From Peribacillus kribbensis DSM 17871 (GTDB lineage Bacteria > Bacillota > Bacilli > Bacillales > DSM-1321): 64,000 nt of DNA. The stretch spans positions 248,001 through 312,000 of the forward strand of contig NZ_AUMQ01000016.1 of NCBI RefSeq assembly GCF_000430765.1, in the 5' to 3' direction. The position numbers and the translations under genes were made by a program. The notes under the pieces are model-generated. The model was given only the letters and a program-made list of their open reading frames with translations, made no database searches and was not told where the DNA came from. Shown one piece after another: positions 1 through 8,357 of the stretch (its first letter is position 1; every line of letters starts with the position of its first letter).

Positions 1-612
1 ATTTAGAGCAAAATACATGGTCCCGTATATGTCCCCCGAGATCCTGTCCATTAAAGCAAGGGATGCGACGATATAATGATTCATCTTGCCGTCATCATCT
101 TTTCGGGTGTCCAGCTGGTACATCAGCTTCTTGGGTTCTGCATAGGTTTTTTGGGTGATGGGGCTTGTAATCAGCTCCTCATCTGAAATCGGCCAATAAA
201 TTCTCTCTGTCGTATGCCCAATTCCGTTTTTCCCCATGACAAATATGCTCATATCGTAATTATCCAGATTACTCCTTACACGCTTGAGCTGCTGGGACAT
301 ATTAAAATAACTGCTCATCTTCTGCAGATTATTCTGTTTCTCCGTCAGACCTTCCCGGATAGTCCTGCTGAGCAGCAAATTCTGCGAGGCAACGGCGATT
401 TCATTGCTGTAGCCCTCGAAGTGTTCCTTCATCTGGGCGATGACCCTTGAATTGACAATGCTGAATTTCTCGATAAAGAATCGTTCTGACATCTTGATGG
501 TCGTCCATGTGATGGTGATCGAAACGGTCACGATCATGAACACTGCGAACACAAAAAGCTTGGTAAACATTCTTGTCTGCCGGAGCCGTTCAGGCAACAT
601 TCTCATATGCAT
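1..612 (-). CDS. Sensor histidine kinase, N-terminal part (runs off window)
   Basis: An open frame of 204 codons reads leftward from about 612 and leaves the window without a stop. It starts with a short basic segment, then one hydrophobic segment (about residues 19-40, 'FVFAVFMIVTVSITITW') and a long extracellular-looking region, as in YesM-type kinases that have an outside sensor domain. The kinase core would lie beyond base 1. The start is ATG 612 or 606; a GAAGGA site lies just upstream. It begins 9 bases after the stop of the AraC-type response regulator, so the two are very likely one operon and one two-component system. The kinase assignment rests on architecture and neighbour, because no H-box is inside the window. 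Confidence 0.75.
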   Translation of the reverse strand, partial: MHMRMLPERLRQTRMFTKLFVFAVFMIVTVSITITWTTIKMSERFFIEKFSIVNSRVIAQMKEHFEGYSNEIAVASQNLLLSRTIREGLTEKQNNLQKMSSYFNMSQQLKRVRSNLDNYDMSIFVMGKNGIGHTTERIYWPISDEELITSPITQKTYAEPKKLMYQLDTRKDDDGKMNHYIVASLALMDRISGDIYGTMYFALN

Positions 613-620
613 GCCATCCT

Positions 621-2162
621 TCATCTCGTAATGTATCTGCGTTTATATTGACTGGGGGAAACGCCCATTAGCTTCTTGAATACCTTGCAGAAATAGCTGT
701 GATCCGAATAGCCCGCTTTAGCGCTGATTTCAGAAATCGGATACCGATTATCTGCCAGGAGCTTAATGGCCTTGTTAATTCTGATTTTGTTCAAATATTC
801 CGTAAAGCTTTCCATATTATTCGCTGAGAAATACGAGGATAAATAAGACGGGCTGAAATGAAAATGCTTAGCAACGTCTGTAAGAGTGATAGGCTCCGCA
901 GAGTGTTCCATCATAAAACTCCGTATGCTCTCCATATTAATGGATGCGGTTTCAGAATGGGCCTGATTCATAATGTTATGCAAATCCTCGATAAATCGGT
1001 CAAGCAGGTCACGTACACGCCCGGCCGTCTGGGACTGGCCGATCAATTTTAAATAAGCATACTTTGCCTGATCAAGCTCTTTTACGGAATACCCCATACT
1101 GCCCAGGATGATGATGGAATTAAAAATGATATTGCTAAAGAAAGCTTTGTACTCAAAGCTGTCCATCGTGAAACAACGGGACAGCGTCTCTGTATAAATT
1201 CTCAAATTTTGGAATGCAGAATCAAACTTCTTCTGCCTTAATTCAAGAGAGTATTCTTCCATATTGAACTCCCCTGCAGCCTGTGGCCTTGTTTCCAGAA
1301 TGGAAGGAGTGAGAGGAAGAGAATCGGAAAAATAAAAATAAAGCTTAAGCAGCTTCTCCAATTGCCGTACCGGCTCCCCGCTGATTTGTTTGAGATGTGT
1401 AAAGGAGGAACTTAAGGCTCCATATAGTGTTGGTGTGTTAATACATAGTTTCGAGACAGCTTCATGAACAGCGGACCAGCCGCTGTCCGTATTGATGAGG
1501 AAGGAAGCTTCCATATGCGTGGATTTGATGGGAACCAACACAGCGTGATCCAGCTCGCTCTTAAGGGTTTCCTCAATGAACTCGATAACTGGCTTTGGAA
1601 GATCTTCTCCATCGAACAGATCTTTCATTCCAAATCCCGCCAGACAATAATTTTTGTATGGAAGCAGTCTGTGTGCGTTTGGGGCCTCATAGCCCTTAAG
1701 AATCTTATTTACCATTTCCTGAGCCGCAGCCTTCTTATCCTGCTTCTTCTCCATCTTTCCAACTGATTGGATCTTAGCTGCTGTCCGGTTTAATACCTCC
1801 AAAAGTCCTGTACTATCAAGCTTTGGTTTTAATATATAGTCGACAGCACCATGCTGGAAGGTTGATCGAACATAATCAAAATCACCAAAGCTGCTTAAAA
1901 TTATGATTTCAATATCGGGATATCGTTCTTTTATCTGCTTTGTAAGTTCCTCTCCGTCCATAACAGGCATGACAATGTCCGTCAGGATGATATCCGGATT
2001 TGCGGATTCTATTAATTCCAGGGCTTCCTGTCCGTTCCCTGCTTCTCCAGCAATTTCATATCCTTCTCTCTCCCAATCGATATAATGCTTTATGCCCTGC
2101 CTGATGAGAACCTCGTCATCTACAATCAAAACCCGGTACCGTTCTTTTGCCGGCATCTGCAT
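621..2162 (-). CDS. AraC-family response regulator (YesN-like)
   Basis: This 513-residue protein has an N-terminal receiver domain (about 8-125) with acidic pair D15-D16, phospho-acceptor Asp near 62 in 'ILTDIVMP', and Lys in 'ILKPK'. A linker of about 280 residues follows, then two AraC-type helix-turn-helix motifs (about 410-510; 'PITLTDVAKHFHFSPSYLSS' and 'ISEISAKAGYSDHSYFCKVF'). This is the YesN arrangement, in which the partner kinase usually senses extracellular carbohydrate or a related cue. It is transcribed ahead of the partial kinase gene. The target is probably a transporter outside the window. The ligand cannot be inferred. Confidence 0.93.
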   Translation of the reverse strand: MQMPAKERYRVLIVDDEVLIRQGIKHYIDWEREGYEIAGEAGNGQEALELIESANPDIILTDIVMPVMDGEELTKQIKERYPDIEIIILSSFGDFDYVRSTFQHGAVDYILKPKLDSTGLLEVLNRTAAKIQSVGKMEKKQDKKAAAQEMVNKILKGYEAPNAHRLLPYKNYCLAGFGMKDLFDGEDLPKPVIEFIEETLKSELDHAVLVPIKSTHMEASFLINTDSGWSAVHEAVSKLCINTPTLYGALSSSFTHLKQISGEPVRQLEKLLKLYFYFSDSLPLTPSILETRPQAAGEFNMEEYSLELRQKKFDSAFQNLRIYTETLSRCFTMDSFEYKAFFSNIIFNSIIILGSMGYSVKELDQAKYAYLKLIGQSQTAGRVRDLLDRFIEDLHNIMNQAHSETASINMESIRSFMMEHSAEPITLTDVAKHFHFSPSYLSSYFSANNMESFTEYLNKIRINKAIKLLADNRYPISEISAKAGYSDHSYFCKVFKKLMGVSPSQYKRRYITR

Positions 2163-2303
2163 CCCCCTTTGTTTAATGAGACTTATTCCTACATTTTATA
2201 GGAATGAAAGGGCTTACTCCATATAATTTTTCTGCTATCAAAATCAATCTGGTGTAAACTGATATACTGGTATGGAAGTCTTATGACAAGAAGGAGAAAC
2301 TAT

Positions 2304-3224
2304 TTGAATACCAATCAAAGAGCAAACGAGCTGCTTGAGAGAAATCAATATGAAGAAGCATTGAGATTATTTAAAAAAGCAGTGCTGGAGTCAAGAACTG
2401 TACAATCACTGAATAATCTTGCGTGGATCTATAGTAATGAAGAAGACGATGATGCAAGTGCTCTTCCATTAGTGAAGGAGGCGATCAGGATGCAGCCCGC
2501 CTCCCATTTTCCTTATAATTTGCTGGGTGAAATATATGGCCGGGAGCAAAAATGGAAGGAAGCCATAGAGGTCCTGCTGAAGGCCATTTCCATCCAGCCC
2601 TCTCAGGCTGCTCATCACAACTTGGGGGCTGCTAATTATAAGCTTGGTTATAGTGAAGAAGCAGCCAAATACTTTCTTCTTGCTGCCGTTGAATCTGAAT
2701 CAGATTTTACGATGTACTGTCATGTAAAGTGTTTGATAGAAATGGGACACACAGGAGAAGCAAAGAAGAGGCTCGATGCCTTTTCTGAAGTAGATGAAGA
2801 GTTTGTCGGTGAAGCGGATCTCGCAGATATGTATGCGGAATTAGGCTGTTTTGAAGAAGCTGTAGATTGGTTTGAAAAGGGATGGGACTTTTATGGAAAG
2901 CAGACAGCATGGGTCAGCCGGTTTGTTTTTTCCCTGCTGAAGGTAAATAATCCAGAGCGGGCCCACGGAATTATCCACCAGGCTTTAAACGAACACTTGG
3001 CAGAATTGAAGAATGCCTATGATGAAGAAGTAAATGAAGATTGGTCTGAAAGCGATAAATCTGAATACATTCAAAAATTGCTCGATGAAAAGAAAAACTA
3101 TGAACAGATGTTTGAAAAAATCTCCTCCGGTTTTATTCCACCCATGGATTTTGATGTATTTATCACGACATCTTGTTATCTTTTTGGGTGTACACGGCAT
3201 AAGCATCCTGAATATCAGGAATAA
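2304..3224 (+). CDS. TPR-repeat protein
   Basis: About 306 residues. The first 220 or so form tetratricopeptide repeats ('ANELLERNQYEEALRLFKKA', 'PYNLLGEIYGREQKWKEAIE' and others), a fold that mediates protein-protein contacts. The last 80 residues are acidic and charged and then end in 'CYLFGCTRHKHPEYQE'. I prefer TTG 2304, since AAGGAG lies 7-12 bases upstream; an ATG at 2283 in the same frame has no ribosome site. It is a single gene divergent from the two-component operon. No catalytic motif is visible, so the partner is unknown. Confidence 0.8.
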   Translation: MNTNQRANELLERNQYEEALRLFKKAVLESRTVQSLNNLAWIYSNEEDDDASALPLVKEAIRMQPASHFPYNLLGEIYGREQKWKEAIEVLLKAISIQPSQAAHHNLGAANYKLGYSEEAAKYFLLAAVESESDFTMYCHVKCLIEMGHTGEAKKRLDAFSEVDEEFVGEADLADMYAELGCFEEAVDWFEKGWDFYGKQTAWVSRFVFSLLKVNNPERAHGIIHQALNEHLAELKNAYDEEVNEDWSESDKSEYIQKLLDEKKNYEQMFEKISSGFIPPMDFDVFITTSCYLFGCTRHKHPEYQE

Positions 3225-3372
3225 TTCAAGAGAGGCTCCAATCGGAAGCCCTTGCTTAAATACTGCATTCTAATAAATTTATATCATTCGACTCTGTACA
3301 TAAAATGGTTTCTGTCTTAATAGCACAGTAGATTATATAAGTTTGATATCAGTATTATGTCCCGCTATCTTG

Positions 3373-3403
3373 TTGACTTTTGTAAAATATGCACTTTTAT
3401 AAT
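3373..3403 (+). promoter_or_regulatory. Candidate sigma-A promoter upstream of the PAP2 gene
   Basis: TTGACT (3373-3378) and a perfect TATAAT (3398-3403), separated by 19 bases, lie about 220 bases before the PAP2 start. The spacer is 1-2 bases longer than ideal. An imperfect TGAACG/CGTTCA inverted repeat lies in the presumed leader (about 3424-3460). The rest of 3225-3626 holds no gene I can support. Confidence 0.45.
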
Positions 3404-3626
3404 GGATTTCATTTTATTTGAAGAATGAACGTCAAAAAAACCAAACAATCATGGCGTTCAGGATGGAGTTGACTGTTAATAATCTGCAAAAAAGAGTTCC
3501 TTATTTAATGGGTTTTCATGGTGATTTTCAGGGTATCTTTAGATTAATCTTTATCCTTAGATGATCAGCCAGTGTGAACTTGTTAATGAGTTTTATTCAG
3601 CGTGATCTATGAAAACGAGGTGAGTC

Positions 3627-4292
3627 ATGATGAACTTAAAAAAACAACTTAGTAAAGCCTTCCTTCTTTGTTTGCTTTCATTGCTTGGTTTTGCTCTAAT
3701 GGCTGTATTAGTCAGCAAACATACCATTATAAGGTTTGACAGTACCATCATATCTTTTGTACAAGGTTTTGAATCTGCCTCTCTTACAGCTGTCATGAAA
3801 TTCTTCACCTTTATTGGGGGTACCATTCCAGTTGTGGTGCTATCCCTTGTTACCATGGTTTTCCTTTATACAGTCTTGAAACATCGAACGGAACTGATTT
3901 TATTTTTCGCCGTTATGGCGGGTGCAAATGTGTTATTTATCACATTAAAGTTATTCTTTCATAGGGCCCGGCCAGATTTGCATAGATTAGCCGAGGCGAC
4001 CAATTATAGTTTCCCCAGCGGCCATGCGACCATGTCATTGGCTTTGTACGGCTCCTTGGCCTTTTTGCTCTGGCGGCATATTAAAACGCATTGGGGACGC
4101 GTTTTATTAGTTTGTATTTCGATTCTAATGATTTTGTCCATTGGGATCAGCCGTATTTATCTTGGTGTTCATTATCCCAGTGATATACTAGCTGGTTATT
4201 TCATCAGCGGCTTCTGGCTAACCTTCTCCATATGGTTCTATCAGCGCTATCAGGAAAGAAGGTATAGAAGAATCTCTGATCAGGGACGATAA
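3627..4292 (+). CDS. PAP2-family membrane phosphatase
   Basis: This 221-residue integral membrane protein has five or six hydrophobic segments. It carries all three motifs of the PAP2/type 2 phosphatidic acid phosphatase family: Kx6RP ('KLFFHRARP'), PSGH ('SFPSGHATM') and SRx5Hx3D ('SRIYLGVHYPSD'). The conserved histidines catalyse dephosphorylation of lipid phosphates, typically phosphatidylglycerophosphate or undecaprenyl diphosphate, on the outer face of the membrane. ATG 3627 has GAGGTGA just before it; ATG 3630 is an alternative. It is a single gene, and the substrate cannot be chosen from sequence. Confidence 0.92.
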   Translation: MMNLKKQLSKAFLLCLLSLLGFALMAVLVSKHTIIRFDSTIISFVQGFESASLTAVMKFFTFIGGTIPVVVLSLVTMVFLYTVLKHRTELILFFAVMAGANVLFITLKLFFHRARPDLHRLAEATNYSFPSGHATMSLALYGSLAFLLWRHIKTHWGRVLLVCISILMILSIGISRIYLGVHYPSDILAGYFISGFWLTFSIWFYQRYQERRYRRISDQGR

Positions 4293-4565
4293 AGAAAAGT
4301 ATAAACTAACCAAAACAGGCAGAAACCCGCAACACTTAATTAACAGCCGCAGCCAATGGGGAGATTGGCTGCGAAAGAGTGATGATCAGGTCTGCCTGAT
4401 ACATGGTCAGCTTTATACTTCCGTCAGGGCCATGCCAGGCAGGCAATCCTGATGCATCTGCTAAGGCAGAAATACTGCGCTAGCTCTATTGTTCCTTATT
4501 ATGTTTTTGAAGCATTATCCAGATTTTTTAATCAAAAAATACTATATCCGTTATTTACTGCCTTT
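4293..4565. other. Intergenic region between convergent genes, with one hairpin
   Basis: It holds one strong inverted repeat, CGCAGCCAAT at 4349-4358 pairing with ATTGGCTGCG at 4364-4373, but no T-run follows. It may end the PAP2 transcript or be a processed 3' structure. I see no gene. Confidence 0.4.
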
Positions 4566-5813
4566 TTACACATGTTCTCCTTCTAGTTTATCCTCTATTC
4601 TACTCTCCCATTTAGTCATTACCAGAGCTGCAAGCGAATTGCCGACAATATTGACAGCTGTGCGGGCCATATCCAGGATCCGGTCAATTCCTGCAATAAA
4701 AGCGAGTCCTTCAACAGGGATGCCTACACTGCCGAGTGTGGCAAGAAGTACAACGAAGGAGACTCCTGGAACACCGGCCATTCCCTTGGAGGTAAGCATC
4801 AATACGAGAACCAAGGTGATCTGATGTCCAATGCTCATATGAATGCCGTACATCTGGGCAATAAACAAAGCAGCAATGGCCTGGTAAAGAGTCGATCCAT
4901 CCAGGTTAAAGGAATAGCCGGTTGGGATAACGAATGAAGTGATGGCCTTAGGACAGCCCAGCTTCTCCATCTTTTCCATTATTTTTGGCAGGACCGATTC
5001 AGAGCTGGCCGTGGAATAGCCTAATAATAATTCATCCTTTAGATATTTTAAGAGGAAGAAAATATTATATCCCGCTATTTTGGCTGTGAAGCCCAGCACA
5101 ACAATAATAAAGAAGATCATTGATCCATAGACAACCAGCACGAGTTTCCCCAGAGGAATTAAGGAAGATAACCCAAAGGTTGATACGGTCACACCGATTA
5201 GCGCAAATACACCGAATGGTGCAGCTTTCATGATTTGGTTAGTTACATAATACATGGCTTCAGCTGTCCCGCTGAAAAAGTTCAGGACAGGCTTGCCTTT
5301 TTCCCCAATGGCCGCGATTCCGAGCCCAAACAGGACCGAGAAAAAGATGATCGCCAGCATATCCCCATTGGCCGCTGATTGTATGATATTGGTCGGAACA
5401 ATATTCACAAACGTGTCGGCCATTGAATGTTCATCAGTCGTCTTTGCGGTGGATACATATGCGTTGATATCCGTCTTTGTCAGATGGGAGCGGTCGACAC
5501 CTGTTCCTGGATGGAATAGATTTGCCGCTAATAATCCAACTACAATGGCAATGGTCGTAATGATTTCAAAATAAAGAATCGTTTTGCCGCCAAGCTTTCC
5601 AAGTGACTTCATATCGCCAACTCCAGCAACTCCTACAATAAGACTGGAGACCACAATAGGAATGACGATCATCTTGATCAGGTGGATGAATATATTTCCA
5701 ATTGGCTGCAGATACTCTGCCACGTGGGGATTTCCATAGAAGATTCCTCCGACCGTAATACCGAGTATTAATCCAATGAAGATTTGCCAGGCTAATCCAA
5801 TTCGTTTCATCAT
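4566..5813 (-). CDS. Dicarboxylate/amino acid:cation symporter (GltP/GltT/DctA family)
   Basis: This 415-residue protein has the family's full length and about eight membrane segments. Visible signatures are the serine-rich first re-entrant loop ('YSTASSESVLPKIM'), the substrate/Na+ site in the seventh helix ('NLDGSTLYQAIAALF', the NMDGT-like motif), and the second re-entrant loop ('SKGMAGVPGVSFVVLLATL'). It imports glutamate/aspartate or C4-dicarboxylates with protons or sodium. It is divergent from a GltC-like LysR gene, with a GltC-type palindrome in the shared promoter. That favours glutamate as substrate and LysR control, but this is inference. Confidence 0.93.
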   Translation of the reverse strand: MMKRIGLAWQIFIGLILGITVGGIFYGNPHVAEYLQPIGNIFIHLIKMIVIPIVVSSLIVGVAGVGDMKSLGKLGGKTILYFEIITTIAIVVGLLAANLFHPGTGVDRSHLTKTDINAYVSTAKTTDEHSMADTFVNIVPTNIIQSAANGDMLAIIFFSVLFGLGIAAIGEKGKPVLNFFSGTAEAMYYVTNQIMKAAPFGVFALIGVTVSTFGLSSLIPLGKLVLVVYGSMIFFIIVVLGFTAKIAGYNIFFLLKYLKDELLLGYSTASSESVLPKIMEKMEKLGCPKAITSFVIPTGYSFNLDGSTLYQAIAALFIAQMYGIHMSIGHQITLVLVLMLTSKGMAGVPGVSFVVLLATLGSVGIPVEGLAFIAGIDRILDMARTAVNIVGNSLAALVMTKWESRIEDKLEGEHV

Positions 5814-5891
5814 AATCCACTCCCCGTGTTGTTATAATATAAGTTTAATTTTAATTATTTATATGAACAATATATAATTTAGATAGAAATC

Positions 5892-5906
5892 ATCTCAATT
5901 CGAGAT
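5892..5906. promoter_or_regulatory. GltC-box-like operator
   Basis: ATCTCAATTCGAGAT is an inverted repeat (ATCTC/GAGAT) close to the ATCTCATTTTGAGAT box bound by GltC of B. subtilis (remembered consensus). It lies between the divergent symporter and LysR genes, 16 bases before the LysR start. That position would suit autorepression of the LysR gene and control of the symporter. Confidence 0.6.
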
Positions 5907-5921
5907 GGAAAGGTCATGAAT

Positions 5922-6818
5922 ATGGAATTAAAACAGTTAAAATACTTTATTGAAGTTGCCCGGCTGGAGCATTTTTCAAAGGCCGCAGAGGAATTGCATG
6001 TCGCACAGTCTGCTTTAAGCCGCCAGATTGGATTGTTAGAAAAAGAGCTGGGAGTGGAGTTGTTTCAAAGAGAAGGACGAAACGTAAAGTTAACGTTGAT
6101 CGGACGAATATTTTCAGAACAGGCAGTGATTGCGTTAAAGGCAATTGAACATGCCAAACAGATGGTCGATGAATATCTGGATCCGGAACGCGGAACCATC
6201 CGGATCGGGTTTCCCTCCAGTTTAGCGGGCAGCACCCTGCCAGCAATTATTTCAGCTTTTAAAAGAGAGTATCCTGAAGTGAAGTTTCATTTGCGGCAGG
6301 GATCTTATCCATTTTTAAAAGAAGGAATTAAGAACCGGGAGATTGATTTGGCGTTTATCGGACCAGTTCCCACCCATGACCCGGATTTACATGCGGATAT
6401 CTTATTTTCCGAGCACTTTTTCGCCCTCTTGCCTGAAAAGCACCCTCTGGCAGGAAGAGAATGTTTATCATTAAACGAATTAGCCGAGGATGCCTTTGTG
6501 TTATTTCCAGAAGACTTTATTCTGCGCAAGATCGTTGTGGATTCCTGCCATCAGGCCGGTTTCCGTCCATTCATCCCCTTTGAAGGCGAGGATTTGGACA
6601 CGCTGAAAGGGCTGGTCTCAGCTGGAATCGGGATCTCCATACTTCCTGAAACCACCCTAAACGGCAATCTGCCTGTTGGAACCATCAAATTACCCATCAT
6701 CCAGCCCGAAGTAAAGAGAACCGTGGGCGTCATCGTCCCTAAGAATCGCCAGCTCTCCCCTTCTGAACATTTGTTTTATGATTTTGTCCTGAACTATTTT
6801 AGAAATAGGAATTCGTGA
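5922..6818 (+). CDS. LysR-family regulator, GltC-like
   Basis: About 298 residues. The N-terminal winged helix reads 'MELKQLKYFIEVARLEHFSK' and the recognition segment 'HVAQSALSRQIGLLEKELGV'. The effector domain follows (about 90-295), with the GltC-like stretches 'YLDPERGTIRIGFPSSLAG', 'GEDLDTLKGLVSAGIGISIL' and 'VKRTVGVIVPKNRQLSPSEH'. I choose ATG 5922 because AAAGG sits 8 bases upstream; ATG 5916 is too close to it. GltC senses 2-oxoglutarate/glutamate balance. Here the divergent neighbour is a glutamate-type symporter rather than gltAB. Confidence 0.9.
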   Translation: MELKQLKYFIEVARLEHFSKAAEELHVAQSALSRQIGLLEKELGVELFQREGRNVKLTLIGRIFSEQAVIALKAIEHAKQMVDEYLDPERGTIRIGFPSSLAGSTLPAIISAFKREYPEVKFHLRQGSYPFLKEGIKNREIDLAFIGPVPTHDPDLHADILFSEHFFALLPEKHPLAGRECLSLNELAEDAFVLFPEDFILRKIVVDSCHQAGFRPFIPFEGEDLDTLKGLVSAGIGISILPETTLNGNLPVGTIKLPIIQPEVKRTVGVIVPKNRQLSPSEHLFYDFVLNYFRNRNS

Positions 6819-6855
6819 TTATTGGTAAGTTAAAAAGTAACCCTCAAAAAAGAAA

Positions 6856-6889
6856 GAATGCCCGGCATTTAAGCCGGGCATTCATCTTT
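6856..6889 (+). terminator. Intrinsic terminator after the LysR gene
   Basis: An 11-bp stem GAATGCCCGGC/GCCGGGCATTC with a 6-base loop is followed by ATCTTTA. It could work on both strands because an A-rich run precedes it. Confidence 0.75.
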
Positions 6890-7071
6890 AGTAAACCAAC
6901 AAAAACCGCCCTGTTGTCCTATGATATGTCGAACAAAACTATGATTTTTTTATCGTTTATGATTTTTATAATTAGGAAATTATTGGTAATTGAGAATTAA
7001 CAATTAAATGAAGTTTTATTGAATCACAACCTGATATACTTGCTTTAATTTCAGAAAGGCGGGAATTACAT

Positions 7072-7233
7072 TTGGATCGACTAATTGGGTTAGCAGCAGG
7101 TTTGGTTTTATGGATCTGGGCAGCCTTTAAAGCAAAAAAGGCTATGAAGCCCTTTGTCATTCTCTTAATTCTAGCACTATCCTATGTCACTTATTTGTTT
7201 TCCAAATTAATCTTCTTTAATCCGGACTTATGA
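7072..7233 (+). CDS. Small two-helix membrane protein (53 aa)
   Basis: A TTG start at 7072 is preceded by AAAGGCGGG. The product has two hydrophobic segments ('LIGLAAGLVLWIWAAF' and 'VILLILALSYVTYLF') separated by a basic loop 'KAKKAMKP', with little outside the membrane. I do not recognise the family. The good ribosome site and amphipathic layout support it as real. It converges on the Nudix gene. Confidence 0.6.
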   Translation: MDRLIGLAAGLVLWIWAAFKAKKAMKPFVILLILALSYVTYLFSKLIFFNPDL

Positions 7234-7250
7234 AAACCAAGCCTTGAAAA

Positions 7251-7658
7251 CTAAATCCAGATCGTTGTCTTGCCATAGATCAGATTACTTTTGAAAATTT
7301 TTTCTATGACTCCCGATAACTCAATTGGAAAATCAACTTTATGGTCACGATTTACAAACCTTATATCCTTTATTTTATCCGCTTCATTCATAGTGGGAAC
7401 TCCACTTACGCTCTCTGCAAAGTAGAAATAACCCTTCCATTTAATGGTTCCAAAATAAAAATCTCCTTGATGGACCTCTGTAAGCTTATGAACCATCAGG
7501 CCAGTTTCCTCTTTAACTTCCCGTTTTGCACACTCCAGAGGCATTTCTCCTAATTCCTTTTTTCCGCCTGGGAAATTCCACACATTTTCTCTATCTTGAA
7601 TGACCAAAATATTATGGTCCCTGTCCCCTATTAGGACACGAGTGAATACCTTTTCCAT
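7251..7658 (-). CDS. Nudix hydrolase
   Basis: About 135 residues. The Nudix box Gx5Ex7REUxEExGU is visible as 'GGKKELGEMPLECAKREVKEETGLM', with the catalytic glutamates in REVKEE. Members hydrolyse nucleoside diphosphate-X compounds in the cytoplasm. I choose ATG 7658, with GAGGGAG upstream, rather than an extension of 12 residues starting at 7694. The substrate cannot be predicted. It is a single gene with no obvious operon. Confidence 0.88.
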   Translation of the reverse strand: MEKVFTRVLIGDRDHNILVIQDRENVWNFPGGKKELGEMPLECAKREVKEETGLMVHKLTEVHQGDFYFGTIKWKGYFYFAESVSGVPTMNEADKIKDIRFVNRDHKVDFPIELSGVIEKIFKSNLIYGKTTIWI

Positions 7659-7919
7659 AGTATGCTCCCTCTCCCCTCTCTCGAACACCTCCAAAATTCG
7701 ATTTATGTAAAGAATTCCCTTCTAATCTAGCCTGGCCGCTAATAAAACTGTGTGAAATTCGAACTTAACAACATTTTCCATAATGAGTGTTTATAATATA
7801 TTATAAATGGAATGAGTTGAAACACTTTACCCAAAAGAAAATACTTTCTTACCCAAATTGTTCTTAAACCATTTTAATATAGGTAGTACTCTTATGATGA
7901 AACTTAATGGATGAGTCGT

Positions 7920-7938
7920 AATACCTGAATCAGGTATT
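7920..7938. promoter_or_regulatory. Perfect palindrome, possible operator
   Basis: AATACCTGAATCAGGTATT is a perfect 9-bp inverted repeat around one base, lying in the 500-base gap (7695-8210) upstream of the leader peptide and EamA gene. It could be a repressor site or a small hairpin. Nothing else in this gap looks like a gene. Confidence 0.35.
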
Positions 7939-8210
7939 GGACATTATTCGATTAGTCGGACAAAAGACTGCTTAGTTACTCAGGAATTCAGTGTTTTTTT
8001 GACACTTAAAAATGTTACTAAGGAAAAAATAAGACCAATCTCTTTGAAGCTAATGACTTTTGAAGGAAAAATTAGATGACTGAGTAAACAGTGCTGATTC
8101 TCCTAATTCTGAATTATGATCAGCGACATTGGTTTTAAAGTATCTATTAATACAAATGCCAGTTTTATTGTATACTTATTTAATCTTAACAAAATGGAGG
8201 TTAGTTTATA

Positions 8211-8312
8211 ATGCCATTATCAAAATCAATGATTAATCCAAGTGTTAGACTAGCTACTTCTCCACCACCACCGTTTCTAATCATAAACACGCTTATTTTT
8301 AAAACAGATTAA
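8211..8312 (+). CDS. Leader peptide with a Pro4 run (33 aa)
   Basis: ATG 8211 has GGAGG ten bases upstream and opens a 33-codon frame ending TAA 8310-8312. The peptide contains four consecutive prolines (residues 18-21, codons 8262-8273) in 'LATSPPPPFLII'. Runs of three or more prolines stall ribosomes unless EF-P helps. It is too small to be a structural protein of known type. It ends one base before a hairpin that abuts the ribosome site of the EamA exporter, the usual layout of translation-dependent attenuators for drug-export or resistance genes. The leader role is inferred from layout and composition only. Confidence 0.6.
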   Translation: MPLSKSMINPSVRLATSPPPPFLIINTLIFKTD

Positions 8313-8313
8313 G

Positions 8314-8342
8314 ATCTGCGAAATATAAGCTGTTTCGCAGAT
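8314..8342 (+). promoter_or_regulatory. Leader hairpin next to the EamA ribosome site
   Basis: ATCTGCGAAA (8314-8323) pairs with TTTCGCAGAT (8333-8342), ten perfect pairs. No U-run follows, so it is not a terminator. AAAGGAG of the exporter starts 3 bases later. CAGAT at 8305-8309, inside the leader's last codons, can pair with ATCTG at 8314-8318 instead, so a ribosome at the leader's end could choose between two structures. Confidence 0.6.
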
Positions 8343-8357
8343 TCAAAGGAGTAGACG

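Noticed and set aside
4489-4824. 111-codon plus-strand frame opposite the symporter gene
   Set aside because: It is antisense shadow of a well-identified transporter gene.
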